Positions 1 to 8,776 of a stretch of 64,000 bases of DNA are shown piece by piece. The first letter of the stretch is position 1. Each line of letters starts with the position of its first letter. Where the stretch lies: contig JAQXBM010000064.1 of the NCBI GenBank assembly GCA_029252405.1, forward strand, positions 85,096 to 149,095, in the 5' to 3' direction. The position numbers were made by a program, and so were the translations under genes. The notes beneath the pieces are model-generated. The model was not told where the DNA came from, ran no database searches, and was given only the letters and a program-made list of their open reading frames with translations. This DNA is from Crocinitomicaceae bacterium. Lineage in GTDB: Bacteria; Bacteroidota; Bacteroidia; Flavobacteriales_D; Crocinitomicaceae.

Positions 1-342
1 AACGAGCTGGGAATTAACCGAATTGAAGCTCAAGAAATGCACGATCAGTTCTTAAAGGAAGTGAGTGATTGGTTAACTGAATTGGGCTGTGAGTTCATTT
101 GTGATTATGAAGTCGCTTCAATTCCAGTCGATATATTAATCACCTCGAATAAAAAGTCAAAAGTGATCGACTTAATTGGCTATCCTGGAGATTTTGTCGA
201 GTCGATCGATTTGAACCAATACATGCTTCTTCAGCGAGCGGGTGTCTCCGTTTTTCCTTTGCCTTATTCTTATTGGCATTTGCATAAGGAATACGCGCAG
301 AAAGAATTTATTGATTTTTTACACGGAAGAGAACATAGTTAA
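1..342 (+). CDS. C-terminal fragment of a nuclease-like protein (5' end outside window)
   Basis: The reading frame is open from base 1 to the stop at 340-342, so the first in-frame ATG (37) is probably internal and the gene starts upstream. The visible 113 residues contain a pattern like a restriction-endonuclease fold: a hydrophobic strand ending in VDILI, a short turn, then the strand KSKVIDLIGYPG, followed by a LNQYMLLQRAG helix and a VSVFPLPYSYW strand. Such segments sit at the C-terminus of large AAA/helicase-like proteins in Bacteroidetes; that assignment is inference, since the rest is missing. The stop is one base before the bioD start, so the genes are probably co-transcribed. Confidence 0.45.
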   Translation, partial: NELGINRIEAQEMHDQFLKEVSDWLTELGCEFICDYEVASIPVDILITSNKKSKVIDLIGYPGDFVESIDLNQYMLLQRAGVSVFPLPYSYWHLHKEYAQKEFIDFLHGREHS

Positions 343-343
343 A

Positions 344-955
344 ATGAAACAATACATCATAACCGGAATAGGAACCGACGTTGGAAAAACGGTCGTTAGT
401 GCAATTGTTTCAGAAGCGTTGAAAGCAACCTACTGGAAACCTGTCCAGGCAGGAGATTTGGACAATTCTGATTCAATCAAAATTGGACAACTGACTAAAA
501 ATGTCTCAATTCTTCCCGAAGCGTTCCAATTGACCGAACCCATGTCACCGCATGCTGCAGCAGATATCGATGGAGTGGAAATTTCACCTGAAGACTTGAG
601 TTTGCCGGAGGTAGAAGGAAACTTCGTGGTGGAAGGCGCAGGAGGATTACTGGTTCCGATCAATTCGAAAGGTTTTCTCTATGCGGATGCATTTGAAAAT
701 TGGAAGCTACCTACAATTGTGGTATCTCGACATTACTTGGGGAGCATCAATCATACTTTAATGACGATTGAAATCTTGAAAAATCGAGGAGTGGAAATCG
801 AAGGAATCATTTTCGTTGGAAATGCGCATCCCACTACCGAAAAAATCATTTTAGATACAACCGAATGCCGATTTATTGCGAGAATTCCATTGACAAGTGA
901 GGTGAATCAAGATTTTGTTTTGACTCATGCAGAGAAAATTAAATACGTGATATAG
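344..955 (+). CDS. bioD: Dethiobiotin synthase
   Basis: BioD is the ATP-dependent carboxylase that closes the ureido ring of 7,8-diaminopelargonate to form dethiobiotin in the cytoplasm. The 203-residue product opens with the P-loop GTDVGKT at residues 10-16, carries the WKPVQAG strand near residue 45 and VVEGAGGLLVPI near residue 93, all in family order and at normal length. An upstream in-frame start at 242 would add 34 residues overlapping the preceding gene; the ATG at 344, which starts right at the P-loop domain, is preferred. The stop directly abuts the bioA start, indicating a bioD-bioA operon. Confidence 0.93.
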   Translation: MKQYIITGIGTDVGKTVVSAIVSEALKATYWKPVQAGDLDNSDSIKIGQLTKNVSILPEAFQLTEPMSPHAAADIDGVEISPEDLSLPEVEGNFVVEGAGGLLVPINSKGFLYADAFENWKLPTIVVSRHYLGSINHTLMTIEILKNRGVEIEGIIFVGNAHPTTEKIILDTTECRFIARIPLTSEVNQDFVLTHAEKIKYVI

Positions 956-2233
956 ATGAGTTTAATTGAACGAGATAAGGAATTTGTTTGGCACCCGTTT
1001 ACTCAGCACAAAACTGCCGGCGACCATTTGGAAATTGTCAAAGCTTCGGGTGTAACATTGTTTGATGCAGAGGGCAAGGAATACATCGATGCAAATTCTT
1101 CGTGGTGGGTGAATGTTCACGGTCACGCACATCCACATATCGGAAAAGCAATCTCGGATCAATTTAATGCCATCGACCACGTTGTTTTTGCCGGGGTAAC
1201 GCATCCTAAGGCTGTTGAATTGGCGGAAAGAATTGTTGGAAAGTGCCCTGAGAATCTAAAAAAGGTATTCTTTTCGGATAACGGTTCTACTGCGATTGAA
1301 GTCGGACTGAAAATGGCATTTCAATATTTCCACAACCTTGAAAAACCAAGACGAAAAGTAGTGGCGTTGAATGGTGCGTATCATGGCGACACCTTCGGTG
1401 CAATGTCTGTTGGTCAACGCGGATATTTCAATGCTCCTTTCGAGCCATTTTTCTTTGATGTTGATTATTTGGAATTCCCTACTGCTGATAATCAAGAAGC
1501 GATTTTAGCCAAGGCAAGGGAGCTTTTTGCGACGCAAGAAGTAGCGGTATTGATTCTTGAGCCGCTCGTTCAAGGAGCTGCTGGAATGAGAATGTATTCA
1601 CCCGAAATGTTGGATCAACTCACGGCCATTGTGCATCAATATGGTTCTCTGGTAATTTTTGATGAGGTGATGACAGGATTCGGAAGGACGGGGAAACTAT
1701 TCTCCATGGATCATTGTCAGAACAAACCTGATATTGTCGCATTTTCGAAAGGACTCACTGCTGGAGTAATGGCGCTTGGCTTAACAGTCGCTTCGCAAGA
1801 AATATTTGATGCTTTCCTGTCGGAGGAGAAAACCAAAGCCTTTTTGCACGGACATTCATTCACAGCAAATCCCATCGCCTGCGCAGTCGCTTGTGCAAAT
1901 TTGGATCTCTTCGAGGAACCAGCTACCATCGAAAACATGGAGGCTTTGGTGAATTGGGGAACAGAGTTTAAGAAAGAGCTGGCATCTTTGAAAAACGTTC
2001 GAAATACACGTCAAACTGGAACGATCGTCGCGTTTGATATTGATACTGGAGAAGGAGATACGTATTTCTCGGATATTCGAGAACGCGCGTATTCCTATTT
2101 CCTCGAAAATGGAGTGCTGCTTCGTCCTCTTGGGAACACGCTTTTTGTGAATCCGCCGTATTCAATTTCTAGGGCTGAATACTCCAAAATTACTGATGCA
2201 ATTCTTGGTTTTCTTCGATCTGTTGAAGCTTGA
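956..2233 (+). CDS. bioA: Adenosylmethionine-8-amino-7-oxononanoate aminotransferase
   Basis: BioA is a PLP-dependent class III aminotransferase that uses S-adenosylmethionine to turn 7-keto-8-aminopelargonate into 7,8-diaminopelargonate, the substrate of the BioD encoded just upstream. The 425-residue protein has the BioA hallmark WHPFTQ at residues 12-17, SSWWVNVHGH near 48-57, the IFDEVMTGFGRTG block near 234-246 and the PLP lysine K265 in FSKG. The ATG follows the bioD stop with no gap, so translational coupling is likely. bioB and bioF are not in the window. Confidence 0.95.
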   Translation: MSLIERDKEFVWHPFTQHKTAGDHLEIVKASGVTLFDAEGKEYIDANSSWWVNVHGHAHPHIGKAISDQFNAIDHVVFAGVTHPKAVELAERIVGKCPENLKKVFFSDNGSTAIEVGLKMAFQYFHNLEKPRRKVVALNGAYHGDTFGAMSVGQRGYFNAPFEPFFFDVDYLEFPTADNQEAILAKARELFATQEVAVLILEPLVQGAAGMRMYSPEMLDQLTAIVHQYGSLVIFDEVMTGFGRTGKLFSMDHCQNKPDIVAFSKGLTAGVMALGLTVASQEIFDAFLSEEKTKAFLHGHSFTANPIACAVACANLDLFEEPATIENMEALVNWGTEFKKELASLKNVRNTRQTGTIVAFDIDTGEGDTYFSDIRERAYSYFLENGVLLRPLGNTLFVNPPYSISRAEYSKITDAILGFLRSVEA

Positions 2234-2377
2234 TTGAAAGTGCTCAGATGCGATAAAGAACGTTAGGGTTCACATGGAAATTGAAAGCTGTGATGGAATC
2301 ATCTTCTACAACATAACTCGACCTATTTGAATTTCACGTCATCAGTTTTTCTATCTTAGGATAAATTCTACACCACG

Positions 2378-4360
2378 ATGAAAACTGCTAAAAGATTACT
2401 AACCTCACTAATTCTGTGCGCCTCGTTCTTTGCGTACTCACAAGACTCTGATTACAAGTATAATAAACAGCCGACTTATTTAGATGCGCTGCGTTTAGAG
2501 CAAATTATCGAAGAAAATGCCACTGCCGATCATGACGAGAGCCTTGAGCTAAATCAGGAATTCTATGGAATCCTTAATCGATATGGAATGGACTCATCTT
2601 CGATCAAAGGGAATCCGTTTCTCATGAATTACAAGATCAATGTCCGAGCAAGGGATACTTCAGGGCCTGAAATTCTAACATCAACCATCCCAGGATTGGC
2701 AGATATTACTGAGAAGCCAGCGGATAAAATTGTTCCGAGTAGTTCTGTTCCAATGAATTGGGAAGCCGCGGCGATCAATGGAATAGCAACGTTCATGGGC
2801 GGAAGATTCAAGCAGGAAGTACTACACATGGGAATCCACCAAATGTTCAAGCGAATTACGGAACGCGATTCGACATTACTCGCTGACTTGTTTCCGAAAA
2901 CCTTTGCTCAAATTATTGCCCTTCGATCGCAGGGAACGGATGCCTATTACACTGCGGATCTGCTCTATTTGAGAGAGTTGGTCAATATCGACATGGAGAA
3001 TATCCCAACAAATTTGGTGATCAATATTGACGATATTTTCCCGAAAATCAAACTAAAACCAGACATGAAGGATGGTTTGCTTCTTACTTCTGACCTGTTA
3101 AAGTATGCTGAAATGGGAGTCCCAGTGGATCAATTGTTGAACTATGCATCAAGCGCTCCGTACTCCTCGGATTCATCGTTGGTTGCGCAGTTGGTCAATA
3201 TTTCAGATTTGCTATCCCAAGCTTTCAAAGACACAGAAGCGTCGGGAAGAATTTGGGTTAATCCATTGGTTACCTTGCCACATACTGGAGACCCGCGAAG
3301 CAAGGATATTTCCAAGATATTTTATGGATTGCTGTATTCTCAATTGTTGGATCTCAAGCAATTTCAAGATGCCTTTGATAAAATTACGGGTGAAAATAAC
3401 ATTGAAGAGGCGCACCAAAAAATTTCGAAGATCATTCAGAGCATTTCAATGATGGTTAACAAAATGGAGATGCTTGCAAATTTGATCAAGCAAAACAACT
3501 ATGAAATCACGAATGTTTCACAAGCAATGAGTGTTATAGATGAGTTGATTGATGTAGTTCAAAGTACTTCTTCAACGCTGAATTTATTGGACGTGAACAC
3601 GACGAAATTTGATTCTGTTGTAGCGCTTTCTCACGATTTCATCTCCTTTTCCGAAAGTCTTATCGCGAAGAATTACCGATCGGCGATTCCGAAATTAGTA
3701 CTGATTTTAGGCACCTTCCCTGATGACCATGTGGAAATGTCGAGAATTCTTGGTTTCATTGGAGGACTCGGTGAAATCAACAATGATGAGGACATGGAGA
3801 AGTTACTTCAGGCTTATTCATTGCCAATTGGTAGCGCTTCAATAAAACGAAGCAGTTCTTTTAATCTATCAGTGAATAGTTATGTTGGATTTACGGGAGG
3901 AATTGAGCGAGCGTTTGCAATTAACTCGAATTATCAAGACAAGGGGAATGTTGGATTGTCAGCTCCAATTGGAATTTCGATGACCTTCGCCAATGGGCAC
4001 TTAACTTTGTTTGCAAGCGTAATCGATTTGGGGTCGATCGTGAATCAGCGATTGAACAACGATACAACTTCGTATGTCGATCTTCGCTTCGAGCATTTTT
4101 TCACTCCAGGCGCATCACTTCTGTATAACTTCAAGAATACGCCAATTAGCTTGGGGGCAGGAGTGTCCTACATTCCAAACCTTAGAACGATTAAGTATTC
4201 TGATGGAAATGCTGTTGTGGGTGAAAGTGGATTGAACGTCCTCAGAATAAATGCATCATTACTGATCGATATTCCATTCTTCACGATTTACAATCGTCCG
4301 CTCAGATCCGAATGGGCGAAGAATGAGAGAAAGGAGGATCGAAGGGAGAGACGAGACTAA
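2378..4360 (+). CDS. Large secreted or outer-membrane protein of unknown function
   Basis: I do not recognise a family. The 660-residue product begins with a signal peptide of about 21 residues ending in FFAYSQ. The middle (roughly 50-480) looks helical, with many leucine- and isoleucine-rich stretches and no catalytic motif I can name. The last third (about 490-645) alternates polar and hydrophobic residues, with GLSAPIGISMTF and LGAGVSYIPNL typical of membrane beta strands, and the protein ends in a strongly charged tail (ERKEDRRERRD). An outer-membrane or envelope location is inferred. It stands alone, with 144 bases to bioA and a convergent terminator downstream. Confidence 0.6.
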   Translation: MKTAKRLLTSLILCASFFAYSQDSDYKYNKQPTYLDALRLEQIIEENATADHDESLELNQEFYGILNRYGMDSSSIKGNPFLMNYKINVRARDTSGPEILTSTIPGLADITEKPADKIVPSSSVPMNWEAAAINGIATFMGGRFKQEVLHMGIHQMFKRITERDSTLLADLFPKTFAQIIALRSQGTDAYYTADLLYLRELVNIDMENIPTNLVINIDDIFPKIKLKPDMKDGLLLTSDLLKYAEMGVPVDQLLNYASSAPYSSDSSLVAQLVNISDLLSQAFKDTEASGRIWVNPLVTLPHTGDPRSKDISKIFYGLLYSQLLDLKQFQDAFDKITGENNIEEAHQKISKIIQSISMMVNKMEMLANLIKQNNYEITNVSQAMSVIDELIDVVQSTSSTLNLLDVNTTKFDSVVALSHDFISFSESLIAKNYRSAIPKLVLILGTFPDDHVEMSRILGFIGGLGEINNDEDMEKLLQAYSLPIGSASIKRSSSFNLSVNSYVGFTGGIERAFAINSNYQDKGNVGLSAPIGISMTFANGHLTLFASVIDLGSIVNQRLNNDTTSYVDLRFEHFFTPGASLLYNFKNTPISLGAGVSYIPNLRTIKYSDGNAVVGESGLNVLRINASLLIDIPFFTIYNRPLRSEWAKNERKEDRRERRD

Positions 4361-4380
4361 TTGAAATTCTTCAGATAATA

Positions 4381-4415
4381 AAAAGCGACCTAACCCAAGA
4401 ATTAGGTCGCTTTTT
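4381..4415. terminator. Bidirectional intrinsic terminator
   Basis: A 13-bp perfect stem (AAAAGCGACCTAA at 4381-4393 with its complement at 4402-4414) and an 8-base loop are flanked by A- and T-runs. It lies between the convergent genes ending at 4360 (+) and 4420 (-), so it can end both transcripts. Confidence 0.88.
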
Positions 4416-4419
4416 AGTT

Positions 4420-5433
4420 TTAATGTCCAATGGCATATTGTACACCAATAGTTCCCATTGGTCCATTTTTCATCTGAATACCATTTACGTTTTGATAAAC
4501 AGGCAGCTTAACTTCTGCTCCAATTCGTAGATTTTTTAACTTGCCAGAATCCACAAGGAAGTTTGTTCCAATTCCCAAGTCTAGTTGACTTCTACCTGAA
4601 TTCATTGTGCTGAACAGAGGCATCATCATTGGGTTCAAATCTGGATCTGCACCGGAAATTTTCGCAGTATTCCAATATGTCGCACTCACTGAGAAACTTA
4701 AAGCGTCAGTAGCTTTGAAAGCTACCCAAGCGGAAGCATTTAGCTTGTTCCCAAATGTATATGTTTCTGAATTTTCAGCAAGTCTCATTTTGTACATTGA
4801 TTGTGCTCCCCAAGATAGAAAGTCAGATTGTCCAAAGTAAGTAAGACCGAGATATGGGTCAAATGTCCCGCTTCCAAGCTGCATAGGATAGGCTAACTGA
4901 GCATTCATCATCATTGGAGTATCATCGCGTTGGTCGATATTCCCTGTAGGTATTGAAATACCAATATTCGCATGTAAGGCATTCTTATTCTGATTCAGAA
5001 TTTTAATCAATCCGCCAAAATTTGCGTCACCGAAACCGGCTGATGCCGTAGAGAATTCCATACCCATTCCAGTTTCAAGGTCCATTGCATTGGTTAGGTA
5101 GTTCCCCATGACCATTAAGGTTATGTAATCTGTTGGAGCATACATCACACCGATCATAGACATTGTCATTTGCATATCTTGAGGTGCAGCCATGAAGTCG
5201 TCATAAATGCGGTCGTTGTTAATGTCACCTGTTCCTGACAAACATCCTGACATGGTCATAGGCATGAAGCGCGCCGAAACCATCCATTCGCCTTTGTGGT
5301 GCATGTGATCACCCATTACACTAATTGGTGCGTGTCCATCAGGACGTGTAGCGCTCCATTGATTCTCTTGGGCTAAACTCAAATTTGAGCATAGCAAAAT
5401 TGTCCCCAGTACTGGGAAAATAAAACTTTTCAT
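4420..5433 (-). CDS. Met-rich outer-membrane protein of the transporter/MetA-pathway type
   Basis: A 337-residue protein with a signal peptide ending SLAQ at about residue 22. A His/Met-rich N-terminal segment containing GDHMHHKGEWM (about 41-51) is followed by a series of amphipathic strands characteristic of an outer-membrane barrel, ending in a short aromatic strand (IGVQYAIGH). Methionine is strikingly frequent, in clusters such as MPMTM, MQMTMSM and DTPMMM. From memory, proteins with this N-terminal motif are often annotated as transporters and sit beside copper-handling genes; copper or another soft metal as ligand is inference. The CxGKC gene lies 62 bases upstream on the same strand, which supports a metal-related pair. 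Confidence 0.6.
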   Translation of the reverse strand: MKSFIFPVLGTILLCSNLSLAQENQWSATRPDGHAPISVMGDHMHHKGEWMVSARFMPMTMSGCLSGTGDINNDRIYDDFMAAPQDMQMTMSMIGVMYAPTDYITLMVMGNYLTNAMDLETGMGMEFSTASAGFGDANFGGLIKILNQNKNALHANIGISIPTGNIDQRDDTPMMMNAQLAYPMQLGSGTFDPYLGLTYFGQSDFLSWGAQSMYKMRLAENSETYTFGNKLNASAWVAFKATDALSFSVSATYWNTAKISGADPDLNPMMMPLFSTMNSGRSQLDLGIGTNFLVDSGKLKNLRIGAEVKLPVYQNVNGIQMKNGPMGTIGVQYAIGH

Positions 5434-5495
5434 TGTCGATTTAATTGAATTTGATAAATAAGTAATTACTCGTTCGAGTAAGTCGGGTCATTCAA

Positions 5496-5894
5496 TTAGG
5501 ATCGGGGAGGTGGTGTCGGAGTGTTTAGAAAGATGTCATCGAAATATGCATCGTTTCTTATGATTGGTACGTTTCGTTCATCTTGAATTTCAAAAAAGGA
5601 TAATTTCTCTGAAGCAAATATGAGCATTGGAGTTTTCTCCCATTCAATTTTCGGAGCTCTGCGCTCAGAGGAAGAATCTTCTTCTGGTGCAACGGCTTTG
5701 GCTAGCTGGTTATTTAAATAGCACTTTCCTTTACAGCAGGATTCTACAAGGTCCTTCTCAATACAAAGCTCCGTTGAAATGTATTCGTAGTTGATGGCGT
5801 AATCTGCTAAGTGGAAAAGTGGTCTGAACTCAGAAGCTGAGAACACCACAAGAATCAATATGACGAGTATTCGTTGCACTAAAAGGTTCCACAA
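5496..5894 (-). CDS. Small membrane-anchored protein with CxGKC motif
   Basis: The 132-residue protein has one N-terminal hydrophobic helix (about residues 8-24, RILVILILVVFSASEF) and then the cysteine cluster LCIEKDLVESCCKGKCYL near residues 42-60. A short polar tail ends in a proline run (TPTPPPRS). Small Bacteroidetes proteins with C-x-GKC-x-L are commonly found beside metal-uptake or metal-efflux genes, but their function is not established. It starts 2 bases from the end of the aminotransferase gene, so it is probably the distal part of the operon that begins at 11934. Metal binding by the four cysteines is inference. Confidence 0.6.
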   Translation of the reverse strand: MWNLLVQRILVILILVVFSASEFRPLFHLADYAINYEYISTELCIEKDLVESCCKGKCYLNNQLAKAVAPEEDSSSERRAPKIEWEKTPMLIFASEKLSFFEIQDERNVPIIRNDAYFDDIFLNTPTPPPRS

Positions 5895-5896
5895 AT

Positions 5897-7099
5897 TTAC
5901 TCAGAAATCAAGGAAGTTTCTTCAATTGACTCCAAAATAATTCTTCCTGCTTGGCGAATTTCATCTTCTGAAATCGTGAGCGGAGGAGATAATCTGAAGC
6001 TATATGGATGAGATAAGAACCAAAAGCTGATGAGTCCTTTTTCGAGGCATTTATGAACCACTTTTTCAACGCGTTCAAAGGATTCCATGTCGAACGCGAA
6101 CATCATTCCGCTTCTGCGAATTTCTTTGATTTCTGGGTTCGATTGTACAATTGACTCCAGTAATTGTCCGAGTCTTTCGACTTCGGTATAATCAATTTCA
6201 GATGTCATTACATCCAAACATGCATCTGCCGCTGCGCAAATAACAGGATGTCCACCAAATGTTGTAATGTGCCCAAGCATTGGGTTATTCGTGAAGGTTG
6301 ACAAGTGTTCTTTTGAAGAAACGAGTGCTCCAATCGGCATTCCTCCGCCCAAAGCTTTTCCTAATGTGAGAATATCTGGTACGATATCAAATTGCTCGAA
6401 AGCGAACAAACTTCCCGCACGACCAATTCCGCATTGGATTTCATCAAAAATGAGAAGGGCACCAACTTCCTTACAGCGCTTGCGCAAAGCGATTAAAAAC
6501 TCCTTGCTCGGAACACGCACTCCAGCATCACCCTGAATTGTTTCTATGATGACGCCAGCCGTTTTTTCGGTGATTTGGTCTAGCTCAGCAATAGCGTTGA
6601 ATGTCAAAAATCGGACATCTGGTACGAGTGGGCGGAAGGCTTCTTTTTTCGTTTCATTTCCTGAAACACTCAATGATCCATGCGTACTTCCATGATATGA
6701 TCGGCGAAAGGAAACAAGTTCAGTTCTTCCTGTTACGCGTTTCGCTAATTTCAATGCTGCCTCGTTGGCCTCTGTTCCTGAGTTCACTGTGTAAACGCAA
6801 TCGAGGTTTTCAGGCAGCAGATTGGATAATTTCTTGGCGAAGTTCAGTTGACTATCCTGAATGAATTCACCGTAAACCATGACGTGCAGGTGTCGATCAA
6901 TTTGGGCTTTGAGTGCTTGAACGACTTTAGGATGATTGTGCCCAATGTTGTTTACTGCGACACCAGCAATCATGTCCATATAGCGCTTGCCGTTTTTATC
7001 GTAAATAAAAATCCCTTCCGCTCGATCTACATCGATGAGGTAGGGACTCTCGTTCGTTTGACCTTGAAATTCAAGGAAATCACTAGCGTTAGATGACAT
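5897..7099 (-). CDS. Class III aminotransferase (acetylornithine/4-aminobutyrate type)
   Basis: A 400-residue PLP-dependent aminotransferase. The cofactor-site blocks are in order: NSGTEANEAALKLA (106-119), SYHGSTHGS (134-142), LLIFDEIQCGIGRAG (215-229) and the PLP lysine K248 in LTLGKALGGG. The fold and motifs match the acetylornithine/GABA/lysine aminotransferase group. The substrate cannot be read from sequence, and no arginine-pathway genes are nearby, so an ArgD assignment would be a guess. It lies 8 bases after the CpxP/Spy-like gene and 2 bases before the CxGKC gene, on the same strand, suggesting one long transcript. Confidence 0.85.
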   Translation of the reverse strand: MSSNASDFLEFQGQTNESPYLIDVDRAEGIFIYDKNGKRYMDMIAGVAVNNIGHNHPKVVQALKAQIDRHLHVMVYGEFIQDSQLNFAKKLSNLLPENLDCVYTVNSGTEANEAALKLAKRVTGRTELVSFRRSYHGSTHGSLSVSGNETKKEAFRPLVPDVRFLTFNAIAELDQITEKTAGVIIETIQGDAGVRVPSKEFLIALRKRCKEVGALLIFDEIQCGIGRAGSLFAFEQFDIVPDILTLGKALGGGMPIGALVSSKEHLSTFTNNPMLGHITTFGGHPVICAAADACLDVMTSEIDYTEVERLGQLLESIVQSNPEIKEIRRSGMMFAFDMESFERVEKVVHKCLEKGLISFWFLSHPYSFRLSPPLTISEDEIRQAGRIILESIEETSLISE

Positions 7100-7107
7100 A
7101 TTGATGC

Positions 7108-7641
7108 CTAGTTTACTCTGTTTGGACGATTCGGTCCTCCTTGTCCACGGCGACCGCCTTGTCCTTGCCTAGGTCCTTGTCTCTGCCCTTCATTCAATCG
7201 ATTTAAGAGCTCTTTTTTGAATTGTTTTTCAACGCGCAGAAGCTGAACCATCTTCTTGTATCCAATCACTTTTGCGATTTTTTCCGTGTGGTCTTTTTTC
7301 AGTTTTGCTTCGGCAATTTCACTGTCGAGAATGGCAATCGTTTTCTCTTCGATTTCCTTTTCCGTGAGCGTTTCAAAATTCTTTTTCAATTCCTGACTTT
7401 TCGTGCGACGTGTTTTCTTCTCTTCTTTGAGCGCATCATTCATGTCGTTGTAAACTGGCCAGAACTTTTCGGCTTCTTCAGTCGATAAATCCAACTCTTT
7501 CGTGATATAGGCAATTTTGAGCTGCTCAATCTTATCTTGTTTTGTCTGCCTTGGTTTTCCATCTTGGCTCAAACCGTAGAATGAGAACAACGCAATAGCG
7601 AATGTTAAAACCGATTTTTGGAGGATATTTGTTGCTTGCAT
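7108..7641 (-). CDS. Periplasmic CpxP/Spy-like helical protein
   Basis: The 177-residue protein has a signal peptide ending near FYGLSQ. Its charged helical body contains YITKELDLSTEEAEKFWPVYND, a pattern seen in the sensor-of-envelope-stress group related to Spy/CpxP, where the helices form a cradle. The C-terminus is a Gly/Arg/Gln/Pro-rich low-complexity tail (PRQGQGGRRGQGGPNRP) of unknown role. It follows an ECF sigma gene and a membrane anti-sigma candidate on the same strand, and in Bacteroidetes this trio commonly appears together. A role in sensing or buffering envelope stress for that sigma factor is inferred from this context. Confidence 0.65.
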   Translation of the reverse strand: MQATNILQKSVLTFAIALFSFYGLSQDGKPRQTKQDKIEQLKIAYITKELDLSTEEAEKFWPVYNDMNDALKEEKKTRRTKSQELKKNFETLTEKEIEEKTIAILDSEIAEAKLKKDHTEKIAKVIGYKKMVQLLRVEKQFKKELLNRLNEGQRQGPRQGQGGRRGQGGPNRPNRVN

Positions 7642-7650
7642 AATTTCCTA

Positions 7651-8187
7651 TTAAATAAATGAATCATCTTCGAAATCTTCCGAATCGATTCCTTCTTCGT
7701 TAAAATAATCTAGTATATCGTCAGAATCTATCTGGTCAAAAGACACGGGTTCTGAAGTAATAATTTTTGTTTCTTCTGGCGCTGATTCTGTCGTTTCAGG
7801 TTCAACGAAAGACATTTCATTTACTGTTGATTCGTTCAAAGCTTCAACGATTAAATCTGTTTCAAAATCTTCAATATTTTCGTCGATATATTCGTAAACG
7901 TCGTTCGAAGAGACATCATTTAGAGCCAAAAGTGGATCAGAATCAATTTCGGTAGTTTCATTAAAATTGATAATCAGAATTCCTGCGATAAATACTGCGG
8001 CTACTGCTCCAATCCATAAAGATGGGCGTTTGTAAAGCGGGATAATCTTAGTCTCTTTAGGCGCTGCGGGCGCTTTTTCCTTCTGCGATTCAATAACGGA
8101 ATTCGCCAATGCTTCGAAGTATGAAGCGTCGGGAATTGGAGTTTTCCTCGGTTTCAGGTGATCAAATATGTCGTTTTTTTCTTCCAT
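7651..8187 (-). CDS. Membrane protein, probable anti-sigma factor
   Basis: The 178-residue product has an N-terminal cytoplasmic segment of about 55 residues, one transmembrane helix (PSLWIGAVAAVFIAGILI, about 54-71) and a very acidic outer domain rich in Asp/Glu (DYFNEEGIDSEDFEDD near the C-terminus). No zinc-binding HxxxCxxC anti-sigma motif is visible, so the call rests on topology and on its place 25 bases downstream of the ECF sigma gene. The N-terminal part would bind the sigma factor and the outer part would receive an envelope signal. It could also be an unrelated membrane protein of the same operon. Confidence 0.6.
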   Translation of the reverse strand: MEEKNDIFDHLKPRKTPIPDASYFEALANSVIESQKEKAPAAPKETKIIPLYKRPSLWIGAVAAVFIAGILIINFNETTEIDSDPLLALNDVSSNDVYEYIDENIEDFETDLIVEALNESTVNEMSFVEPETTESAPEETKIITSEPVSFDQIDSDDILDYFNEEGIDSEDFEDDSFI

Positions 8188-8212
8188 TACAGTTCTTAGA
8201 CAGCCGAAGTTG

Positions 8213-8776
8213 TCATTGGTTTAATGTGTTTAAAATAAAACCTTGAATTTTTTGTTTCGCGTGATGAAAATTCGCTTTTAATGCACCCTCACTAGTCGTC
8301 AATTTCTTCGAAATTTCAGAGTAGGGCATTTCATCAAAATAGCGCAATTGAAAAACCAGCGCCTGCTTTTCGGGCAAGGATTCAATGGCACGATTCAACA
8401 GTTCAGAAATCTTTTCAGAATCCAAGGTGTCCAAAGATTGATTCCCGGCGATAACTTCCAACATAGGCGGATCAATGTCCACACCTGTGCGTCGATTTTC
8501 TTTTTCTAGAAAGTTGAGTGCTTCATTCCGACAAATACGATACATCCACGTATAAAGAGATGAGTTTCGCTTGAAATTTGGCAGGTTCTGATAGATTTTA
8601 ATCAGGACATTCTGAAGAACATCATTCGTTTGTTCGTGATTGCGCGTAATCCTCCGAATTTGAGAATACAGTATTTCCCCGTAGGTTTTTACGAGCAATT
8701 GAAATGCCTGATCAACGGAAGATCCTCCTTGATCGAATAAATCTAGAATTTGTTGATCTTCCTTTGGAAATTGCAT
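8213..8776 (-). CDS. ECF-type RNA polymerase sigma factor
   Basis: A 187-residue sigma-70 family protein with only regions 2 and 4. Region 2 (about residues 28-95) includes the DVLQNVLIKIYQNL and YTWMYRICRNEALNFL segments that bind core polymerase and the -10 element. Region 4 (about 132-180) has LPEKQALVFQLRYFDEMPYSEISKKLTTSEGALK, a helix-turn-helix for the -35 element. Its ATG directly abuts the stop of the transketolase C-terminal gene and it is followed by the probable anti-sigma gene. Coupling a sigma factor to transketolase transcription is unusual, but conservation in other genomes cannot be checked here. Confidence 0.9.
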   Translation of the reverse strand: MQFPKEDQQILDLFDQGGSSVDQAFQLLVKTYGEILYSQIRRITRNHEQTNDVLQNVLIKIYQNLPNFKRNSSLYTWMYRICRNEALNFLEKENRRTGVDIDPPMLEVIAGNQSLDTLDSEKISELLNRAIESLPEKQALVFQLRYFDEMPYSEISKKLTTSEGALKANFHHAKQKIQGFILNTLNQ

